A stretch of 64,000 nucleotides of DNA from Lepturacanthus savala. Taxonomy: Eukaryota; Chordata; Actinopteri; Scombriformes; Trichiuridae. The translations under genes were made by a program, and so were the position numbers. Shown here one piece after another: positions 58,753-64,000 of this stretch. Each line of letters starts with the position of its first letter. The stretch's first letter is position 1. The stretch covers positions 32,310,589-32,374,588 of the forward strand of contig CM060462.1 of the NCBI GenBank assembly GCA_030544235.1, written 5' to 3'. The notes beneath the pieces are model-generated. The model had not been told where the DNA came from. It was given only the letters and a program-made list of their open reading frames with translations, and did not search any database.

Positions 58753-59088
58753 AGAGCTGTAACTAACAATCATTTTGATAATCAATCGATTGTTGTCAAT
58801 TAGTTGTTTGGGTTATAAAATTATGTAAAATGTCAATCACCATTTCCTAATTTTGAAGATTCAACCTAAAATGTCTTTTTTTGTCTAGACCGATAGTCCA
58901 CAACCCAAAGATCACCAGTTTACTATTATAGAAGACTAAAGAAAATAATCAGATTTGAGAAGCTGCAACCAGAGTATTTGAATCTTCTTTTTAAAAATGA
59001 CTCAAGTTGTTTGATCAATTATCAAAATAGTTTGTAACTAATGTAATAGTTGGCAACTAAACAATAATAAACTAATTGTTGCAGCTCT
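58753..59088. repeat. Foldback MITE copy j, full length
   Basis: This is the best full copy. It runs from TAGAGCTGTAACTAACAATC to 'aactaattgttgcagctct', with the two ends inverted to each other and further inverted words inside ('ttttgataatcaatcga' versus 'gatcaattatcaaaatag'). It is 336 bp and serves as the reference for the other copies in the window. Confidence 0.85.
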
Positions 59089-59628
59089 GAATTAGATATT
59101 AAAATAACAGTAATAGACCTATAGTGCTATGGCTGATATGGTGAGACATTGTTATAATACAAAAATGACATTGCTCGCTTTATATTTATATTTTTTTGAA
59201 CAACAAAAAATTATGAATGCTGATTGAATAAAATAAAATAAATGTATTCTCCATGACCTGTGGCATTTTGTGAAGTTTCTCGAACTCCTAGTTTTTGACA
59301 TTTTCATCTGAATTTGTTCATCCTGGACCTCAACGTCCCTCTCACTGTCCACTTTGACAACAAAAGAATCTAGGGCTTTTTCACTCAATCAGGTAGCAAT
59401 TATCTGTGCAGTGATGGAAATATACAGAGGGCAGGAACTCAATACCCATCCAGGAGCGATGCAGCCAGATGGTGAGAATTATGTGTGCTTGTGAATGAAA
59501 TTGATGAGAGAATCTATTAAAGTTCTACTCACAATAGATGTCAAAAATGTCATTTTTAAATTGTATTTTTAAAAATGTGTGAATGCATCTACTTCATGGC
59601 AAAACTTACATTTATATTCATGTGTGTA

Positions 59629-60103
59629 TTAGGCCTGCAGCTATTTTGTTATACGATTAATGTCATCGAAATGATTAATCAATTATTTGTTAGGTTCATA
59701 AAATTATGTATATGTGGAAAAAAAAACAAGGTATTTTTTTCCTCTTCCTATGATCAGTTTAAAAAGTTTGCTGAAGAATCTGATGATGAAATTATCATAT
59801 TTCCTTGACCAGCATTATAACAATTACTCGCTTATTTGTTTGTAAAATTGGTGTGTTGATCACTGTTTACTAAAGCTATAGATTCAACTTAAAATGTTTT
59901 TTGTCCAGTCTAACAGACAACACCCCAAAGATCATCACTTTATTATTATAGAGGACTAAAGAAAACGGAAAATAATCGCATTTGAGAATTTGGACATTTT
60001 CTTCTCAAAAATTACTTAAATCGATAATCAAAATAGCTGGTGATTAATGTAATAGTTGGAGATTAATCAATTAATTCAGTAAAAGTTTCATCTCTAGTAT
60101 TAA
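59629..60103. repeat. Foldback MITE copies k (one or two, degraded)
   Basis: 'aggcctgcagctattttgtt' and 'aatgattaatcaattatttg' at 59632-59700, then 'tgatcactgtttactaaagc', 'aacaccccaaagatcatcac', 'tagaggactaaagaaaacgg' and 'tgattaatgtaatagttgg' to 60060. A further end fragment lies at about 60178-60222. Confidence 0.7.
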
Positions 60104-61340
60104 ATATAATAGAGAAAATGTTTAATAATAAAATGTTTAAGTTTGGCATAACAACTCTACAATTGCAAGCCAGAAATCAATCAATTATCAAAATAGTAGG
60201 TGATTAATGTGATAGTTTGTGATAGTTTGTGTGATATTTGTTCTGGGAACCATTTGTTCATACTGGAGGTGTGGTTTATAAAAGCCCAGAGCCATTTACC
60301 AGGCGCTATGAATGTCTATCAAATGCATCTGTGTGTAGCTTACGTATTGTATTAAACATACCTGATACATTAAATTGATTAAATAGTTTGGCACTAAAAG
60401 TTGCTCATTTTTCAAAATAAACGTGTGTTCTAAATTATTTAGAACAATTTCTAAGGCTGCATCGAAAAGTAAATTACCAAATTATCAACAAAATCGCCTT
60501 TGTGTTTTGTCATCTTCTTGCTGCACCCTCCTCTGTTCTGTGACTGGTTCCCTCACTGAGGGCAAAATTGGGTCCTTGGTGTCCACAATGAATTGCAGAG
60601 CGAAGTGAATTTGTGTGCAATGAAGAATGGGTATACCCAGGCCAATTAATTCCCATTAATGTGCCTTAATTCCCACTTTGAAAAAAATCTTATAATTAGA
60701 TAATAAATTGTAGGCTATACAACAGACTGTCCATAGTATTCTGCTGCCTACATTTACATATATTGTTGAAAGCAGCACAGCAACTCTTATTTGGATCTGA
60801 CAGCAAGTTCAGTTCGTATTTTCAGCCCAGACGTGTGATTGAATAAGTGTCATAGCTGCTCTCAGTGAAATACTCAACACAAAAGAATAACATGTTGCTG
60901 AAGAAACAACCTCATCTATTTCACTTTTCTAATACTAATGTTAATGTATAGTGTATCATTAAAATGACCTTTTTGTTGTCCCCTCTCCAATGTCTCATAC
61001 ATCAACAGCCTTGAGCCTTCGTCTGCTGTTTTTTTTCAGCTGGTGATCCATTTCATTTTTCTAAACCATCTCTGGACGAATGTTCATCCATCTCTCTCGT
61101 GTCAGCGCGTTTCCGTCGAGTGTAATTTAAGAGTCCAGGCTGTGCAAAGAGAAACCGGAGTAGATGATGCAACAACTGCTGTAAATGCATGAGCCGCGCA
61201 CACACCTCCGCTCTGCGGTTCACTGGCAATAGCTCATAGCTATTGGCACCTCCTCATGGTACACTAAAACAAAGAGGGGAACAGAAACACACATCCATTA
61301 GGTGTCCTATGTGAATAAGCCCTGAGCGCCAGTAGGACCA
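60104..61340. other. Non-coding sequence upstream of a possible promoter
   Basis: From about 61100 the sequence becomes more GC-rich and less repetitive than its surroundings. No exon was recognised. Confidence 0.4.
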
Positions 61341-61402
61341 TATTATAAACTGTCTGGACGGGTCTCAGCGGGTCAGTGAGAGCTGCACCAGCTTCAGTCC
61401 AG
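61341..61402 (+). promoter_or_regulatory. Possible TATA promoter and short non-coding first exon
   Basis: TATTATAAAC at 61341-61350 could be a TATA box. About 30 bp downstream lies CAGTGAGAGCTG, a possible start region, and CCAG/GTGAGT at 61399-61408 is a near-ideal splice donor after a 30-40-nt exon. The surrounding 61100-61400 is GC-richer and free of recognised repeats. This is inference from motif spacing only; no coding exon to splice to was seen before the Tc1 and DIRS insertions. Confidence 0.25.
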
Positions 61403-61731
61403 GTGAGTCAGTGCTCTCAAAGCTGTTTTATCTTGGCCCGAGTTCTTAAAACACCGAGCCTGCAGAATGTGAGTGATATACTGAATATGATCCCATTTTG
61501 TTATAAAGTGTACTTTCAAGTGTGCGGGAGAGCGGAAAAACATTTTAAAGCTAAGTCCACTTATAATACTCTCTAATTAGTCCATGGGCCAGACCGGTAT
61601 TTGGTAGATCTCAGGGTGGCAAAACGTAATATAATAATTTTTGAAAAGATACATGTCTGTAGATGATATTTTGACATCATCAGCTATGTTAAATACCCCT
61701 AAATATAAATAATTTTTTTGACACTGGCCTA

Positions 61732-61976
61732 CACTCACCGGCCACTTTATTAGGTACACCTGTCCAACTGCTCGTTAACACTTAATTTATAATCAGCCAA
61801 TCACATGGCAGCAACTCAGTGCATTTAGGCATGTAGACATGGTCAAGACAATCTCCTGCAGTTCAAACCGAGCATCAGTATGGGGAAGAAAGTTGATTTG
61901 AGTGACTTTGAACGTGGCATGGTTGTTGGTGCCAGAAGGGCTGGTCTGAGTATTTCAGAAACTGCTGATCTACTAG
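61732..61976 (+). mobile_element. Tc1-like element (family B) left part, interrupted
   Basis: It starts CACTCACCGGCCACTTTATT after a TA at 61730-61731. It is almost identical to copy B through the leader and first 33 transposase codons (MGKKVDLSDFERGMVVGARR, LSISETADLL). Homology stops at 61976 where DIRS-like sequence begins; any remaining part would lie beyond the window end. Confidence 0.9.
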
Positions 61977-64000
61977 GTTCTTTTTCTAACTTCGCTCTGT
62001 GTTTCACTATGGGAATCGCTTCTGGCGAGACCATTACGGAAGCTCCAATGATACAACGTCTGTCTCTGACAGACAGGTCGACGTGTGGGGAAGGCCCTGC
62101 CCCCTCTATATATCACACTCGACCGCCCCGTCCGGGCCATTCTCGCTTTCTTCCTCAGGGAATTATGAGAGCTCCCTCAGTACAGTTGTTTGTCAGGTTG
62201 GTTGCTAGCTTAACAGCTATCAGACGTCCCGTCAAGGGGAACGTTGCCTAGCGCGGCACCGACAGACACTGAACTGTGCTGGAGAATTTCAGTGGGATTG
62301 CGACCGTGTTGTGGCAAGCTTCCCGACAGGCCACTAGGTACTCATCTACCCGGTGTCCTGTGCTAGCTTCGGGCTATGTTCACTCGAGCTTGGCTAGGTG
62401 CTAACATTTACTTGTTAGCCGCCTTCGCTGGAGCATAACACGTAGTGTCGAGTTATTCTCCACACTATATGTTTTTTCTATAGTTAGGCTCATACCGACT
62501 ATATTAAAAAAAAAAAAAAAAAATCTCCTTCACCAGCTGGTATGTCTTCTCCCACAGCTCCCGTTACAGGAGCCGGGCAGAAGGAGGGGAAGGGCTCTCC
62601 CCGCCGTTGCCCCACGTCATGTGAAGCAACAATTTCGGGGAGAGACCCCCACCCTATGTGCATTGTGTGCATGGGCGCCAAGCACGCGCAGGCATCGCTC
62701 TCGGACCTGCAAGTCTGCGCACATTGCTCTAACATGCCACCGAAAATCCTGGAGAGGAGATTGTGAGTGGCAGTGGCCGGTCCCGACAGTAAGGATCCCT
62801 CCTTCACCCCGTCAGGAACCGCCCAGGCCCTCGGCACCCATCAGCCGCTAGCTACCTGTAGCTGGGCGGACACGATGGAGCAGGTTGAGCCCATACCTAT
62901 GTTCGAGGATGTCTTTGAACAGGAGGATGACGATGCAGGCGACGAGACCGGTTCTAACATCCTCGATATGGATGATATGGAAGAAGGAGAGGAGGACTCT
63001 ACCTTCCCCATCCACTCCAGACCCCCCAGATCAACCGAGGCGGCTCCGGTAGACAACAACCTTTACGAGGTTTGCAAACGGATCGCCGCTAAACTGAATG
63101 TCCCCTGGCCAGCGGCTCAAGACACGGAGGGTACGATGGTACGGCGGTAAAAGGCTGCCTCCAACCCACCCTCCGGCCAAGCAGCTGCTTCCGGCAGTGC
63201 CGGCCTGCATGGCCGAGATGAGCCGGTACTGGTCGAGCCCGTTCAAGAGCAAGGTAACCACACAGGGCTACTCCAAGCTAGAGGTTCATGGAATGGCGAA
63301 GCTGGGGTTGGCCGAACCCCCGGCGGTGGAGCCTTCAGTGGCCTACCACCTCCACCCGAACCGCCGATCGATCTCTGCGGCTTCACACATCTCCTTGCCC
63401 GGTAAAAGGGAGCGCACGGTAGCGGCTGTGTATTAGCGCATGTATAAATATGCTGCGCAGTCAGTCTGCTCGCTGAATGCTGTCACGCTCTTGTCAGCTT
63501 ATCAAGCGGAGATTCTGGAGGAGATGGGTGGCCAGTTGGATTCGGGAACCCCGAACCCGGCTTTGTGGGACGAAATCTGTGTGGTAAACGACCTGCTCTT
63601 GTGCTCTTCTCGCGGAGCAGTGCAGGGGTGTGGGCGCGTCATGGGCCTCGCAGTCGCGGGAGAGAGGGCACTGTGGCTCTCACTGTCCAGACTGAGTGAC
63701 ACTCAAAAAGTGGAGGTCATGGATGCAGCCTACGACCCCACCAAGGGTCTCTTCGGCCCTGCGCTTGAGAAAATGCGGAAAACCAGCACGCTGAGAAAGC
63801 AGGAGGGTGAGGCGTTTGACCTGTGCTTGCCTCGAACGCAGATCCCACGCCCCCCGCCTCGCACCACCCCCTGTTTTCCTCGCGCTGCGGCGGCCACAGG
63901 GGGATCCGAGACCGGCTCACAGACCGAATGCCAGCCGCAGTGATCAGCAGCCGAGACCGGGGAATAACAAGCCCTGGGGCAAACCCTCTTACGCTGCAGT
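61977..64000 (+). mobile_element. DIRS-like (tyrosine-recombinase) retrotransposon, 5' portion
   Basis: GC-rich sequence begins abruptly at 61977 ('ttctttttctaacttcgctc', 'cactatgggaatcgcttctg') and contains 'ccctctatatatcacactcg', a TATA-like word, near 62100. The leader is followed by a gag-type ORF of the fish DIRS family. DIRS elements integrate through a tyrosine recombinase and make no target duplication. Reverse transcriptase, RNase H and recombinase would lie beyond 64000, so the class is inferred from the gag protein. Confidence 0.78.
62542..63943 (+). pseudogene. DIRS-like gag (ORF1) pseudogene
   Basis: It starts MSSPTAPVTGAGQKEGKG and has a Cys/His cluster: DPHPMCIVCMGAKHAQASLS, then VCAHCSNMPPKILERRL. 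An in-frame TGA (62764-62766) interrupts, and the same frame continues with an acidic segment (MFEDVFEQEDDDAGDE). Near 63090-63150 the frame shifts to KRLPPTHPPAKQLLPAVPAC, MSRYWSSPFKSKV and PSVAYHLHPNRRSIS. A TAG at 63434-63436 follows, then LSAYQAEILEEMGGQLDSG, LWDEICVVNDLLLCSSRGAV, GERALWLSLSRLSD and GLFGPALEKM. The frame ends at 63943, while another carries the Pro-rich tail QQPRPGNNKPWGKPSYAA. Gag packages element RNA. Two stops and at least two shifts make this copy non-coding. Confidence 0.78.

Noticed and set aside
61880..62251. 123-codon ORF beginning like a Tc1 transposase
   Set aside because: Only the first 33 codons are Tc1; the rest is DIRS leader read by chance across the insertion junction.

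Overview
The window reads as teleost fish genomic DNA, AT-rich and non-coding for most of its length. It has long (TG)n tracts, polypurine runs, and repeat families typical of ray-finned fish: Tc1 DD34E elements, L2/Maui, Tx1, R2-type, Penelope and DIRS retroelements, hAT, piggyBac-like and foldback MITEs, and a tRNA-derived SINE. There is no operon, tRNA or rRNA gene, CRISPR array or viral genome.

Only one ordinary host coding piece was recognised: a 140-nt minus-strand exon at 3580-3719 encoding the start of the first Ig domain of an MDGA-family neuronal GPI-anchored adhesion protein, closest to MDGA1. Much of the window above 3720 may therefore be the long first intron or upstream region of that gene. 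A possible plus-strand TATA box and first exon (61341-61402) is the only other hint of a host transcript.

The rest is a record of insertions into insertions, many resolved to the base by target-site duplications (TSDs). (1) 5267-9022: a hAT-type element (TSD GCTTAAGG) holds an inner TA-flanked element that carries a decayed multi-exon SAMD3-like gene and ends in a long hairpin. (2) 10302-10795: a small MITE inside an older foldback MITE. (3) 15600-21130: an L2/Maui LINE (esterase ORF1, endonuclease, reverse transcriptase, 3' UTR) broken by a cluster of three Tc1 families around a (TA)n tract, then by a Penelope-like element with a GIY-YIG domain and a hammerhead-like motif. (4) 26800-30620: a minus-strand Tx1 LINE whose ORF1 is split by a 2.05-kb hAT with a BED-type transposase relic. 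(5) 33950-35005: a piggyBac-like MITE in a foldback MITE. (6) 44617-45404: hAT inside hAT. (7) 49107-49978: a short hAT that keeps only an open BED-finger ORF. (8) 55694-57132: an R2-superclade LINE inside a foldback MITE. (9) 61732-64000: a Tc1 copy interrupted by a GC-rich DIRS-like element that runs off the window end.

A near-complete Tc1 element lies at 40336-41540. Between these islands lies unannotated AT-rich sequence with microsatellites. Family names come from protein and terminal-repeat recognition by eye; no database search was run.
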